Source: Armigeres subalbatus
Taxonomy: Eukaryota; Arthropoda; Insecta; Diptera; Culicidae
Direction: 5' to 3'
DNA length: 64,000 nt
NCBI RefSeq assembly: GCF_024139115.2
Contig: NW_026942946.1
Coordinates: 310,001 to 374,000 of the forward strand
Under the pieces are notes generated by a model. The model was not told where the DNA came from and searched no databases. It was given only the letters and a program-made list of their open reading frames with translations. The translations under genes were made by a program, and so were the position numbers. How positions within the stretch are numbered: position 1 is the stretch's first letter; the number at the start of each line of letters is the position of its first letter. This document shows, in pieces, positions 21,475-35,780 of the stretch.

Positions 21475-21492
21475 GCACACACACACACACAA
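21475..21492. repeat. (AC)n microsatellite
   Basis: About nine AC dinucleotides are followed by AAGTC. It is a short pure run in otherwise unremarkable sequence. Confidence 0.9.
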
Positions 21493-24400
21493 GTCAGATT
21501 GACATTTCTACATATAGATACATTTTATGAAGAAAAGATCAAAATTTCCTGAATTGTAGTAAAGGTATCACCGATAATACAATTCCGGAAAAAATGTCCA
21601 AATTATGTTTTAACCACTTCGTCAAAAAATCTCAACCAATTTACCACAGATTTTCTATACAATCTGCCTGAACCGTCTGTTATGTAAGATGCATTCAAAA
21701 TAGCCCGATCGAAGATTGATTGGTTGTATTTATTTGTCTGCGTCCAAAAAGAATGCTGGGCAGGTGATTGAACCGATAATAATTCATTTGACTGAAAAGT
21801 ACGAACGAAATAAAACCGGTAATAACGTGGCCTCAAATTTTACGCTGCAGCCACCGTTCGTCTAATCGCCCAATTACCAATAGAAGGGCAAGCAGTATAG
21901 CCCGTACCAACCACTCGACCCAACGACGCTACCCACTAGACTGGAAATTGTCTTCTTTCCTCGCCGGAGGGAGACGATTACCAGCGACCAGCGCGCCGCG
22001 CGGTACGGCACCTATTCTCACACTTTCCAATTATCCAATCAATCAGAAGTTTGCAGAAAAATCTCCTCTTCAATCGTCGAATTCAAATCTCATCATGCTC
22101 CCATCGCTGCTGCCGCCGCCGCCGTCGACGACGACGACGATCTCTATCGGAACTTAATTGCCATCAAGCAATCGATTGGGCTCATCAAATTCAATCAATC
22201 GACCATTCATGACTGCCGGTCGACTGCTGGCTACTATAACCCCGGAGAAAGATGGGCAGAGATCGATAATCGCCGTGATAATTTGAACAAACGCTAGTTT
22301 GTATTCCTCATGCACTTCGTTTTTAAGTAGAGTGGCTGTATCGATTTTGGTGTTAGCTCCTTTTTCAAATCCCTTTCGTAAGTTAAATAGCTAGTAGTGT
22401 GATTGTTTTTGGAATGAATCGATTCTTGACTGTCATTTAATTTTGTTTAAATAATCTTTTCCAGATATTGTGGATCAGATACGGTCCATTTACCTTACCA
22501 AATCGCCAGTCCAATTGTAACGCGAGTGGAAGAGCAAACAGCCAGAAGATAAATCTGCCAGAAGCAGAAGCACCCGGTGTCGAACGATGATGAAGGTATG
22601 TTTTGACTGCATGGGAATAACCGAAAACACTGCCCAAGGGTAGGGATTCATGGGATGGTTGCTGCATGGCGAACGCGCCATGCCACACTACGACGATGAT
22701 GATGTTCGATGAATCCCGGTAGGAAATTGCTGGCAACATGTAAAGAACTCATGGAATGGACTCAGACAAAAAAAAAAAGAGTTTCTCCTGTGAAGCAATG
22801 ACTCGAGAAATTTTTGTATTCTTTTTTGTCAGTTTGCCGTCAGCTTGCTCACTCCAAAAGGTGAAAAGATTTTTTTTTTTCATAATTTCGATGCGCAGTG
22901 TTCAGTAGCTCTTCAACAGTCTAAACAGATAATTATATTATTAAAATAATTTCAAGCGATTAGCAGGTTGAAAGCAGGATGCACGGGGTAAAAATCGAAG
23001 AATGATGCTTAGAGTGAAAGAAAAAATATAGCCACGAAGTAACGATTAGGCTTGTAGTTAGCAAATGTGACAATCAAATGGGGGTGGGGTTTTCTGTCTT
23101 CCATTCAACCAAACTGTTTGTCATAAAAGAGATACGAAAAACATCTCCAAACGTTGTTAATTTTATGCTCATTTGTAAGAATGTAATTTTTTAGAACCCC
23201 TCGTCTAAAAGGCTTTGCTTCAGCATTAACTCTGATGACCCCGAGGTACTCACGATGTGCCTCAACTTCCTCTAATGCTAATAGTAATTCTTATAAAGTT
23301 GAATTTTGAATATTTATCTTCTCGTATTCCCAGTTTCTGTTCCACATTATCCAATATGAGAACAAGGTACGGAAATGCATTTATGGAGTGAATATCCGAT
23401 AAAAAGCTGACGCCAAGTTGATTACAATATTGTGGGTAACATCCTAAACGTTTGGGAAAAAGCCGATTTCAAAGAATTTTTGGGTGCCACTTTTCTTTAA
23501 TGGTAATTCATATAATATGCTAAATATATATGCACAGGAAATTCAACTACAAATAAGATTTATTTCGTTAACTCTGATATAGTTTTTATTTCTCATGATT
23601 TTTTTTGTAGTTCTGTATATGCTGCTTCATCGCCAGTAGATAAACCAATTTGAATTTTCATTCAAAAATTAGCTTGTTTACTTGATTAGCACTTAATAAA
23701 ATTACCAACAGGCATTCCCATACGTGATTGGCGTACGTAAACGAAAACCGGTCAATTGGAAGCAAACGTGAAGGCAACAGAGCTGTGATAATTTGTCGAT
23801 TATGGAGGAAAAGAATAACCACCGGAGAAAACAATGTTCGTCTTGCAGAGTAAGCACTGAAACTTGTGCAAATAAAAGAACGTGCTAAGGAAAAACACAC
23901 TCCATCAAATAAATCATGGAAACGAGCAACGGGAAGAGCCAAATCATTTTCGATGGTTTCCTCGGGGCTTTCTACTCTCCGTGAGCCGGAGCTTCCTAAT
24001 GTCTGAATTATGCGAACGGTGCACGCACCGCCAATAATTGTTTCACGGATTTTCACCAAACCGAAATAAATCACAATTCGCCCGCAAGTCATATTTGCAC
24101 TTGTTAGCGATGCAAAGCTTCCAGCAAAAAATAGCTCCACCGCGTTAAAAATCTGTTGTGATCTGCTATGATTGGCGGTATCCTGCCGTCTGCTTCGGCG
24201 AAAACTTCAAAGCAGACAGCAACTCGCCGGCCGATAATCGCCTATCAGGACCAGACACATGTCAATTGCTTGCCAATCGTCCCACACCGATAAGAAGCAT
24301 GTTGCAGAGCAGTTTCTTTTTCGTAATCCCCCTGGTCCTAGTCCAGACAAGGCGCCTAATAAATATTCATAGACCAATTAAAATTCATATTCACGTCAGC

Positions 24401-25372
24401 GCGCGTTTAAGATAGCAAAAATATTGAACACTGTGTCTAGCATCGCTACCTGCGAAGCCGAAGGGAGATTGTTGATGGTACAGCGGCTACTGTGGCCACC
24501 GAGATCGAGAAAGAAGCACAAAGACCGTCGACGATGGTAAACGAAACTTGCGGTAATCCTGCAAAGCGAATACTAAAACCGAACCTACGGCGCACCCGGA
24601 TTATCACTTAGGATCTGGGTGGTTGGACGCTTTCTGACAAAGATGCTGTTAAACAAAAGATTTAATTTACACATTCAACTAAAAGTACACCAACAAGTCG
24701 ATCATCACAGCTTTCTTTGTATGCACCAACAATTTAATCATGATTTAGATTGAGTTTTAGTCAGTGAGCCCTTTTATTTGCCGTATGAAACAAAAGCCCC
24801 CAGCTTTAAACATATATCTAACATAACACTACAATTATCTAATAAAATTTCTAATAATGATGAGTTGAGATTTTATAGTATGTCAGATCTTAGATTTGCA
24901 TTTTTATTCGTGAAATATTATCTGCCTTGGTCGGGAAAATATCAATTTAAATTCTGCTTTTGATTTAACCTCACGAAATAGTCGCACTACACTCCATTCC
25001 GCCATGCACCCAAAAGAGTCATTTCCTCCCAATTGAATTCTTCAGTCGCTATTTTCTCGATGCTGCCAGGCAATTCAATGTCATCACCTCCAACCGGCCG
25101 GCCGTCCATCCATTTGGCTCAGATCTCGTTTTCCATTATTGCCGTTGATTGTGCCTGGAAGCCATACCAGCCAGCATCGTCGTGTCGTAGCCCTGACAAT
25201 CAAGACTAGCCACGGAGCAATCATCAGCGCGGTAATAACCACGCCCCGCCACGCCATGATCGTTATTATTATGCTACTGTTGTTGGCTTAGCACCCGGCT
25301 TCTTGCGCCGGAAAGCATGACATTCGGAAGATTTATGCACTAGCGCACTCGGAAAATTGATTTAAGGTAGCT
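21493..25372. other. Low-repeat intergenic sequence
   Basis: No transposon ends or gene families were recognised. A GCC/GAC trinucleotide run lies at about 22106-22140. The longest frame outside repeats, 24140-23658 (minus, 160 codons), lacks recognisable motifs or a signal peptide and may be chance. The region could contain introns or regulatory DNA of a gene outside the window; the sequence alone does not show it. Confidence 0.45.
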
Positions 25373-25396
25373 NNNNNNNNNNNNNNNNNNNNNNNN
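25373..25396. other. Assembly gap (24 N)
   Basis: Twenty-four undetermined bases. The order across the gap should be treated as scaffold-level. Confidence 0.99.
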
Positions 25397-26730
25397 TCAT
25401 TGTACTTCGTTTGATTACGTATGTTAGCAGGTTGCTGCAACAAAAATCGATCTGAGCTGTGCTACTAGGGAAGATATCAAGAGTTGGAATGTGAATCTAG
25501 ATTGGTTAGATATCGAGAGTTGGAGTAAGCAAGAGATGCTGGAATGATCATTTGAGAATGGAAAACTCACAAGAAGGCATAACCGTAATCTACTATTATT
25601 ATATATCCAGAATTAGAATATGAGTATTGATATTGCGGAAAACAAATATTGATTTCTTCTTGATGCTTACCCAAGAGGACATACAAATCTACGATTCTCA
25701 ATAATGAGAATTAGAAAGAGACTAATTGCAAGAAGAAGGTTTTCGCTGTTGGTCTGAACGATGGTACTCTTCATTGAACGTGTACGCTCTAGCAATAAAT
25801 CGAATGAGTCAGTCTGAAACGATTGTTTGGTAGATAGACGCTCTTCTATGTGAAGTCATGACTAACTGCTGACACTAAACAGCCAAAAAAAGTGTATAAT
25901 GATTTGATTCTACTTTTATGTGTTAAGAGTCGACTGTGATTGAGGTTATGTAGACAATTCTCAGTTTTAGTCTTAATAGGATCATAAACGGATATCTGTT
26001 CTAACCTGACGTTTGATCACATTTATTTGCATTTTTGGATCTACAAATATAAAATGTTACATAGAACATAAAACATTAAAACATCTACAATATCTAACAA
26101 AATCACTCCGTTCACTCATTTTATAAATGCCCTTACAAATCGTTCGTCAATATCACCGCATTGTTGCCAATCCGTTTTGCGTTGACGGTCTTTTCGAGTT
26201 CAAATTGAAAATTGCGAGAAAAGAAAACTTCTAACTTTGCGGAGAGAAATTTCTAACTTCTAACACACCGGCGTTCAGATTGTCATCGTCAGTGCGCTTG
26301 AATATGTGGAGTGTTTAGCTTGTGCCATCCATGACTATAATATTGATAATCTTGGTTTCGTTAGTTCAATCTAGTACTTGTACATTTCCTAATAGAAATG
26401 TATGGTTGTTCGTAATGCTATGATCGATTGATGCTGTTTTTCCCTCAATCCCGCTAATTCGTAATCCTCTCATCCTCTCCTTCTTCTCGCAGCTCTTGTA
26501 CTTATTGATCGGTCATACCAACATAGCATTCACAGTCCCGCCTGGTATTTTCAATATTGGTTCGATCGTCGTTGATCTCAAATTTGTCCTCCACACAATT
26601 TGGACATATTACAACTTCGAGTAATCTTTTTCAATGTATCCTATCTTTGTAGTGTTGACCATCAGACGGTACATCCTCATATTTTCCGATTCTATAAGGG
26701 TGTGCGTGCGATGAGCGGATGGATGTTTAC
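25397..26730. other. AT-rich sequence, no feature recognised
   Basis: No repeat or coding similarity was recognised up to the MITE that begins at 26733. Confidence 0.45.
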
Positions 26731-26732
26731 TA

Positions 26733-27543
26733 GAGTGGGGCGCAGTTGTGAAAAACGCAAACTTCGTCCGTCAAGTGAGATCAAGGTTTTCTGAATTGTT
26801 TTGGACCTCAATCAACTGTGCAAATATGAGCTCGATTGGTTGCAACCTCGCATGCCGCATCGCGTTTATTTACATGGAGATTAGTATGGAAAACGTCTTT
26901 TTTACTTTTTGCTCTTAGCGCTTCAATTTATCAATCACGTGACATAATACGTTAGCATCTAGTCTGGAAGATGCGAAAGACTTTGCCGAAGAAGGTACGT
27001 TGCTGGAAGGTCTACAAAAATGTTATTACGTTTCGAAAATTGATGTAAACCATATGCAAGAAATCAATGTTTCTGCCAGCACTACGGACAACCTATGGTT
27101 CTCGAAGAAAATCTTCCTTCGTCGGATTTTTTCTTTGTGAAATGATTCCGGATAGCTCCCATTAGCTCTAAAGCCCTATAAGATCAATTATTTTGAAATA
27201 ACACTCAGTTAAATTATTGGTCTAAGTAGAACGATCGCAGAATAAACGAATTTTTTATGGTGTGAACCTCAATGTTTTAAGCATTATAACTTTTTTGGAC
27301 GTTCAGAAACGTGCCTTCTTCAGCAAAGTTTTCGAAATCCTTGGTTATACTTTAACGCAATGTGCCACTTGGTTTACGATGAACTGAAGCCTCGTGTAGA
27401 AATGCAAAATATACGTTCTCCCTAATTTCCATACAACTTCAAACGCGATGCGAAAGCAGGAAGCAAATCGTCCCAAATTCTGACAGTTTTCCAGAGAATG
27501 CTTCGAAAAATATGATTTGAAAAATGGCCATGACGCCCCACTC
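26733..27543. mobile_element. 811-bp non-autonomous element, GAGTGGGGCG ends, TA duplication
   Basis: The left end GAGTGGGGCG and the right end CGCCCCACTC are exact complements. TA flanks lie at 26731-26732 and 27544-27545. The interior has no frame with transposase similarity. Short TIRs with TA duplication suggest a Tc1/mariner-type non-autonomous element. Confidence 0.7.
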
Positions 27544-27697
27544 TAATGTTTACGTTGTCTATTGACGAGACGATAGATTTAAGGTGATTATACAACAAGA
27601 CCACAAATCGGCATCTTGGAAACCACTTTTTGATTGTTTTCAAAGCACGAGTTGAGAAACTAGAACGCGTTTAAGCGTGGAACAATGCTAAATACTT

Positions 27698-30600
27698 ACT
27701 TGATACTTGATGGGCTCAGCTCTTCGTAACCTACGCCAGATGGAGTATCCTTCTCCACTGGACTCGATCCTGGGCCAATCGCTTCCAGTCGCCCTGAACT
27801 GAGCGCCCTCAGGTCCTCTTCAACTGCAAAAAGCCATCGTGGCGGCCTTCCACGAAGCCTGCGCTCTTCCGGTTCTCTACAAATATTATCGCTTGACGTT
27901 CTTCCGGCATACGAACGTGACCAGCCCACCGTATCTGCCGTGTTGTATAAGCTTAATATCCCCTTTATACACCTGGTACAATTCGTGATTCATGCGAGCC
28001 GCCAGATCCGTTCTCTGTTTACCGCCGAGTACTGCCAGCACCTTACGCTCAAAACTCGAGCTCTCCGATCAGCCTCCTTTAACGTCCATGTCTCATGGCC
28101 GTATAAACACCGGAAGAATCAGAGTAGTATACAGCGCGAGTTTTGTTTTCGTTGCAGACTACGGGACAAGCTGGTTACGAGGTATTAATAAGCCCTATGC
28201 AGCTGCAATACGCCTTTTCATCTCGCGGTAACATCATTATCGCACGTCACTAATGTTCCAAGATACACTTCTTCTACCCATTTCCACCATCCAGCACTAT
28301 TTCGCTACCACCACCACTAATGAACCCACGTTGATTGCCAGCGATCATGTACTTCGTTTTGCGTGTATTGAAAAGGCGCAAAAGCCTCTTCCACGGCACG
28401 GCGATCAATTCCGATAATATCGATATCGTCCGCAAATCCAGGAGCATATCGATTTGTGATAATGGTACCGCTTCTTTGCACGCTCTTCTAATCGCTCCTC
28501 GAGCGCTATATTGAACAGTAGGTTCAGTGCATCACCCTGCTAAATCCATCTAAGGTAACAAATGACGTCGATATTTCATCCGCAACCCTTACACTTGATT
28601 TCGATCCGTCCAACGTTATACGAATCAGCCGTATCAGTTTCGCCGGAAAACCATGTTCAAGCATAATTTGCCATAATTCATTCCGTTTCACTGAATCATA
28701 CGCCTGAAATCTAAACAGATGATGTGTCTGCAAGTTGTACTCGGAATTTATCAAGGATTTGTCTCAGGGTAAACATTTGATCCGTCGTTGATCGGCCTCA
28801 CGAAAACCTGCTTGGTATTCGCCACGAAGACTCTTCAAGCGGTCTCAATCTGTTGAACAGAATACGGGACATAATTTTGTACGCCGAATTAAGGAGGTTA
28901 TTCCTCGGTAATTGGCGCACTCCAGTCTGCCCTTTCTTAAAGAGAGGCAAATGAGCTCCGACCAGCTAGCAGGCATTTCCTCGTCTTCCCATATTTTCAG
29001 ACTTATGGTGCAGAACTTCATAAAGCTGCTCACTGTCATGTTGAGAAGTTCAGCCGGGAGCTGGTCCTTCCCGCAGCCTTATTGTTTTTCAGCTCTTTGC
29101 AGCTTTTAACCTCATCTAGGTGACTCCACAGCTTGTCCATCGTCGCTATTTTATTCTGTTACCGATGCACTCACTTCCTCCATTCAACAAAGTCTCGAAG
29201 TGTTGCTTCCACCTGGCAGCCACTTCCGTTTGTCAGCATGCGCATGTGTACGCCATTGACAGACTCATAAAACCTCCGTATATCGTTCTGTCTCATTCTT
29301 TCCTGCGCCTCACTAATCACTTGTTCTTCGTACTCTTTTCTTCCTGCGGTGGGTTCGTTTTTCGCTGCTCTTGCTTCCTTGTACCGATCTCTATCGATCG
29401 GGTACCTGACACATCCGGCTTCGCAACGTTCTTCTCGTCTGTCACTCTCGACACTCCACATCGAACCAACCCGTCCTGGGTCGCCTCTGTGCAGTGCCTA
29501 CCACTTCTCTCTGTTGTACTCCACCTCCATGGATCGACTCCACAGATCGTTGATGTTGTCGCTAACGTTGATTGCATTATCCGTTCGTCGAGCTTCGCGG
29601 TACTCAGCCGATACTCCTTCCGCCGATCGCTGGATGTTGAACGCATCGTTCGCTGTGATCTTTCGTTCGATACAGTTGACAACCGTGATCGAATTTTGAC
29701 CAACGAGATAGTGATCAGAGTCAATTTCGGACCTCTGATTCCGCATATCGATAACATCCGAGAATAGCGTCCATCCACCAGAACATGGTCTATCTGGTTG
29801 CAAGTTTCACCATTTGGTGTCTCCAGGTGTGCTTTCGGATGTTCTTTCGTGCAAATAGGGTGCTACTGATGGCCATCCCTCTGGCAGCAGCAAAATTTAC
29901 TGGCCGTAGGCCGTTGTCTGGTAGCGGAGTGAAGGCTCTCCTACCGATTATGGGACGGAAAAAGTCCTCTCTACCGACCTGAGCATGCGTCTCCGATAAC
30001 AATTGTCACGTCATGCTTTGGGCACTCTCCATAGGCTTTATCAAGACATTCATAAAACGTGTCCTTCACGTCGTCGGATTTATCGTTTGTCGGTGCGTAA
30101 ACGTTGATTAGGCTGTAATTGAAGAATTTTATATTCTTAACACAGATTCGTTCGATAATGGGTTTCCACGCATCACTCTTCATCTGCTTGCCCATCACTC
30201 AAAACCAACTCCATGCTCTGCTTTTCACCGCCGCTGTGATAGATGTTATACGAATGCAGTATTGGTCGTGGGGTCCGGCTCGGTTCAGTTCTCCGGATCT
30301 AGGCCATCGGACTTCTTGAATAGCAGCCACGTTCACTCCAACCTTCTGCAGTTCACGAGCCAGAAGGCTCACTCGTCCAGGTTCATTTAGGTCCTGACAT
30401 TCCAGGTACCGAGTTTCCAATCATAGTCCTTATTTCGTTGCCGGGTCGGTTGCCAAAATACCGTTCTCTTCTTCTCCATTTTTCGTGGTATTTGAGAGGC
30501 TTCAGTAAGCTACCTTACCGGGGTCGCGTTACCTACATCGCGATGATGGGGCTGCCACCATGGTATAGCTGCGCGATACAGCATTTCGTTAATCAGCCGC

Positions 30601-30841
30601 TGGGTACCAGGCAGACGCTGTTCGAGCCGCACCTCCTGGTGAACAGACGCTCGAGGCGTACCTTCTCACTCTAGCTGATGTCAGAAGGACAACAGTGCCC
30701 AGGCTACTACCAGCTAAGTACACAACCCTTAGCTGGCGGTCTTTTTCATCGGACGACCCGTGGAAGCGTGATATAGGGACTTGTGGGGACCAGAGCTCTG
30801 TTGGGCGCTCCTTCCTTGATTCAACCCACCATTCTGCAGCC
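27698..30841 (-). mobile_element. Non-LTR retrotransposon C, full-length, 15-bp TSD
   Basis: A perfect 15-bp duplication, CAATGCTAAATACTT, flanks the element at 27683-27697 and 30842-30856. The minus-strand 3' tail is made of ATCAAGT-type units and the 5' end is GGCTGCAGAATGG, almost the same as element A. The leader (30841-30520) matches two segments of the A leader, 13990-14183 and 13690-13825. Partial copies of the same family lie at 42470-42965 and 46549-48290. Confidence 0.9.
27740..30430 (-). pseudogene. Endonuclease-reverse transcriptase of element C
   Basis: The endonuclease is spread over three frames: SLLARELQKVGVNVAAIQEVRWPRSGE (30420-30199, described here by its LARELQKVG and IQEVRWP parts), NVYAPTNDKSDD and VTIVIGD (30198-29971), and EIDSDHYLVGQ (29803-29498). 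The linker lies at 29461-29171. RT remnants include WEDEEMPASW and ECANYRGIT (29039-28845), and a damaged motif A, HHLFRFQAYDSVKRNE (28754-28524), which lacks the FIDFKAA core seen in the related copy at 47.6 kb. The C-terminal region has WSRSYAGR and VEEDLRALSS (27929-27696). Many small deletions; inactive. Confidence 0.85.
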
Positions 30842-30856
30842 CAATGCTAAATACTT

Positions 30857-31579
30857 TTGCTTAATTATGCTGAACAATCGACTTAAATTTCAACACTCTG
30901 CAAACATTATTGCTTGAGATTTGGGCTTTTGGTAAGAGAGTAGAAAAGCATTTGAATTTAAATTCACCACTGGATTCATTATATAATCACCTTAAGATTT
31001 TGGGTAATCATTTTTCCCAATTAAATGGTGGTTCAAAACCAAGCTATATTTGCTGTGCGCAACTAAGCTCGGCATGCACCATTTTGACAGATCAAGTGAC
31101 ATTTAGAAAACTCAAACAACCAGCTATTAGTTGCACTCACTGATAAATTTTATTTGATTGTTTAAAATTGTAGAAAATAAAATTAAAAAGAGCTCTTTGT
31201 CAACTGTGTAGAACTGTTCTGGCTGTGTAGGCACTTTCTGAACAATACTGTACTTGATGAAGCTGTAAAATATGAAGATTTGTATGAAAACGCAATAGAT
31301 TTGGACTAAACTGTGTTCAAATGAACGATTTTCGTACTTTGCAGAACTATAAAATTGATAGGGTTTGTATAGATGTTATCGTCAAATACAAACATTTGCA
31401 AAATAATGCAGAGTAAAAGTTTGTATAAGAATCTAGCCATTTTACATATTTCAAGATCTATTATGATTTTTCCTGTGACGATTGCTGGATAATCTGACAT
31501 CCGCTGGTTGGGTGCATTTACGTGGCGGTGGCAATTCCTAACCTGTACATTATCACACACAAAGCCGACTAATTTACAC
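30857..31579. other. Unassigned sequence before the satellite
   Basis: Mostly AT-rich. CCGCTGGTTGGGTGC at ~31502-31516 resembles the terminus of the MITE at 8845-9265, but only over ~14 bases. The last 60 bp carry no satellite units. Confidence 0.4.
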
Positions 31580-34500
31580 CAAATCCAATCCAAATCCAAT
31601 CCAAATCCAATCCAAATCCAATCCAAATCCAATCCAAATCCAAATCCAATCCAAAGCCAATCCAAATCCAATCCAAATCCAATCCAAATCCAACCAAACC
31701 AATCCAAACCAATCCAAACCAATCCAAACCAATCCAAACCAATCCAAACCAATCCAAACCAATCCAAACCAACCAAACCAATCCAAACCAATCCAAACCA
31801 ATCCAAACCAATCCAAACCAATCCAAACCAATCCAAACCAATCCAACCAATCCAAACCAACCAAATCCAATCCAAACCAATCCAAACCAATCCAAACCAA
31901 TCCAAACCAATCCAAACCAATCCAAACCAATCCAAACCAACCAAACCAATCCAAATCCAATCCAAACCAATCCAAACCAATCCAAACCAATCCAAACCAA
32001 TCCAAACCAATCCAAACCAATCCAAACCAACCAAACCAATCCAAACCAATCCAAACCAATCCAAACCAATCCAAACCAATCCAAACCAATCCAAACCAAC
32101 CAAATCCAAACCAACCAAACCAATCCAAACCAATCCAAACCAATCCAAACCAATCCAAACCAATCCAAACCAATCCAAACCAATCCAAACCAATCCAAAC
32201 CAATCCAAACCAATCCAAACCAACCAAACCAATCCAAACCAACCAAACCAATCCAAACCAATCCAAACCAACCAAACCAATCCAAACCAATCCAAACCAA
32301 TCCAAACCAATCCAAACCAATCCAAACCAACCAAACCAATCCAAACCAATCCAAACCAACCAAACCAATCCAAACCAATCCAAACCAACCAAACCAATCC
32401 AAACCAATCCAAACCAATCCAAACCAACCAAACCAATCCAAACCAACCAAACCAATCCAAACCAATCCAAACCAATCCAACCAACCAAACCAATCCAACC
32501 AATCCAAACCAATCCAACCAACCAAACCAATCCAAACCAATCCAAACCAATCCAAACCAATCCAAACCAACCAATCCAAACCAATCCAAACCAATCCAAA
32601 CCAATCCAAACCAATCCAAACCAATCCAATCCAAACCAATCCAAACCAATCCAAACCAATCCAAACCAATCCAAACCAATCCAAACCAATCCAAACCAAC
32701 CAATCCAACCAACCAAACCAATCCAAACCAACCAAACCAACCAAACCAATCCAAACCAATCCAAACCAATCCAAACCAATCCAAACCAATCCAAACCAAT
32801 CCAAACCAACCAAACCAATCCAAACCAATCCAAACCAATCCAAACCAATCCAAACCAATCCAAACCAATCCAAACCAATCCAAACCAATCCAAACCAATC
32901 CAAACCAACCAAACCAATCCAAACCAATCCAAACCAATCCAAACCAATCCAAACCAACCAAACCAATCCAAACCAATCCAAACCAATCCAAACCAACCAA
33001 ACCAATCCAAACCAATCCAAACCAATCCAAACCAATCCAAACCAATCCAAACCAACCAAACCAATCCAAACCAATCCAAACCAATCCAAACCAACCAAAC
33101 CAATCCAAACCAATCCAAACCAATCCAAACCAACCAAACCAATCCAAACCAATCCAAACCAATCCAAACCAATCCAAACCAATCCAAACCAATCCAAACC
33201 AATCCAAACCAATCCAAACCAACCAAACCAATCCAAACCAATCCAAACCAATCCAAACCAATCCAAACCAACCAAACCAACCAAACCAATCCAAACCAAT
33301 CCAAACCAATCCAAACCAATCCAAACCAATCCAAACCAATCCAAACCAATCCAAACCAATCCAAACCAATCCAAACCAATCCAAACCAATCCAAACCAAC
33401 CAAACCAACCAAACCAATCCAAACCAACCAAACCAACCAAACCAATCCAAACCAATCCAAACCAATCCAAACCAATCCAAACCAATCCAAACCAATCCAA
33501 ACCAATCCAACCAATCCAAACCAATCCAAACCAATCCAAACCAATCCAAACCAATCCAAACCAATCCAAACCAACCAAACCAATCCAAACCAATCCAAAC
33601 CAACCAAACCAATCCAAACCAACCAAACCAATCCAAACCAATCCAAACCAATCCAAACCAATCCAAACCAATCCAAATCCAACCAAACCAAACCAATCCA
33701 AACCAATCCAAACCAATCCAAACCAATCCAAACCAACCAATCCAAACCAATCCAAACCAATCCAACCAAACCAATCCAAACCAATCCAAACCAATCCAAA
33801 CCAATCCAAACCAATCCAAACCAATCCAAACCAATCCAAACCAACCAAACCAATCCAAACCAACCCAAACCAATCCAAACCAACCAATCCAAACCAATCC
33901 AAACCAATCCAAACCAATCCAAACCAATCCAAACCAATCCAAACCAATCCAAACCAATCCAAACCAATCCAAACCAACCAAACCAATCCAAACCAACCAA
34001 ACCAATCCAAACCAATCCAACCAATCCAAACCAATCCAAACCAATCCAAACCAATCCAAAACCAATCCAAACCAATCCAAACCAATCCAAACCAACCAAT
34101 CCAAACCAATCCAAACCAATCCAAACCAATCCAAATCCAATCCAAACCAACCAAACCAACCAAACCAATCCAAACCAATCCAAACCAATCCAAACCAACC
34201 AAACCAATCCAAACCAATCCAAACCAACCAAACCAACCAAACCAACCCAAACCAATCCAAACCAATCCAAACCAATCCAAACCAACCAAACCAATCCAAA
34301 CCAATCCAAACCAATCCAAACCAATCCAAACCAATCCAAACCAACCAAACCAACCAAACCAATCCAAACCAATCCAAACCAACCAAACCAATCCAAACCA
34401 ACCAAACCAATCCAAACCAATCCAAACCAATCCAAACCAATCCAAACCAACCAAACCAATCCAAACCAATCCAAACCAATCCAAATCCAATCCAAACCAA

Positions 34501-35780
34501 TCCAACCAATCCAAACCAATCCAAACCAATCCAAACCAATCCAAACCAACCAAACCAATCCAAACCAATCCAAACCAATCCAAACCAATCCAAACCAATC
34601 CAAACCAATCCAAACCAACCAAACCAATCCAAACCAATCCAAACCAATCCAAACCAACCAAACCAATCCAAACCAACCAATCCAAACCAATCCAAACCAA
34701 TCCAAACCAATCCAAACCAACCAAACCAATCCAAACCAATCCAAACCAACCAAACCAATCCAAACCAACCAAACCAATCCAACCAATCCAAACCAACCAA
34801 ACCAATCCAAACCAACCAAACCAATCCAAACCAACCAAACCAATCCAAACCAATCCAAACCAATCCAAACCAATCCAACCAACCAAACCAATCCAAACCA
34901 ATCCAAACCAACCAAACCAACCAAACCAATCCAAACCAATCCAAACCAATCCAAACCAATCCAAACCAACCAAACCAATCCAAACCAATCCAAACCAATC
35001 CAAACCAATCCAAACCAATCCAAACCAATCCAAACCAATCCAAACCAATCCAAACCAATCCAAACCAATCCAAACCAATCCAAACCAATCCAAACCAATC
35101 CAAACCAATCCAAACCAATCAAACCAACCAATCCAAACCAATCCAAACCAATCCAAACCAATCCAAACCAACCAAACCAATCCAAACCAATCCAAACCAA
35201 TCCAAACTAACTGAACCAACCGAAACCAATCCAAACCAACCAAACCAATCCAAACCAATCCAAACCAACCAGATCCAATCCAAACCAATCCAAACCAACC
35301 AAACCAATCCAAACCAACCAAACCAATCCAAACCAACCAAACCAATCCAAACCAATCCAAACCAATCCAAACCAACCAAACCAATCCAAACCAATCCAAA
35401 CCAACCAACCAATCCAAACCAATCCAAACCAATCCAAACCAACCAAACCAATCCAAACCAATCCAAACCAACCAAACCAATCCAAACCAATCCAAACCAA
35501 TCCAAACCAATCCAAACCAATCCAAACCAATCCAAACCAATCCAAACCAATCCAAACCAATCCAAACCAATCCAACCAATCCAAACCAAAACCAATCCAA
35601 CTTCAATCCAAATCCAATCTAAATCCAATCCAAATCCAATCCAAATCCAATCCAAATCCAATCCAAATCCAATCCAAATCCAATCCAAATCCAATCCAAA
35701 TCCAATCCAAATCCAATCCAAATCCAATCCAAATCCAATTCGAATCCAATTCAAATCCAATCCAAATCCAATCCAATTAT
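31580..35780. repeat. 4.2-kb satellite of AATCCAAACC-type units
   Basis: The plus strand is almost free of G for about 4.2 kb. The main unit is the 10-mer AATCCAAACC, mixed irregularly with the 9-mer AACCAAACC and an occasional AATCC. Both edges (31580-31693 and 35607-35777) instead use the 11-mer AATCCAAATCC. In the core every plus-strand T is followed by C, so no stop codon occurs in any of the six frames. This explains frames of over 1,200 codons on both strands (31508-35911 plus; 35606-31569 and 35118-31306 minus). They are not genes. The first point mutations that break the pattern are near 35210-35275. Confidence 0.97.

Noticed and set aside
23658..24140. 160-codon minus-strand frame in low-repeat DNA as a host gene.
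   Set aside because: No recognised domain, no promoter or splice context, and biased composition. It cannot be told from chance without conservation data.
29120..29767. Plus-strand 215-codon frame with hydrophobic segments.
   Set aside because: It is antisense to the element C endonuclease and linker; the hydrophobicity is a by-product.
31580..35780. CRISPR-like or telomere-like array.
   Set aside because: There are no spacers, the units are 9-11 bp and directly abutting, and the context is eukaryotic. The unit does not match TTAGG telomere repeats.
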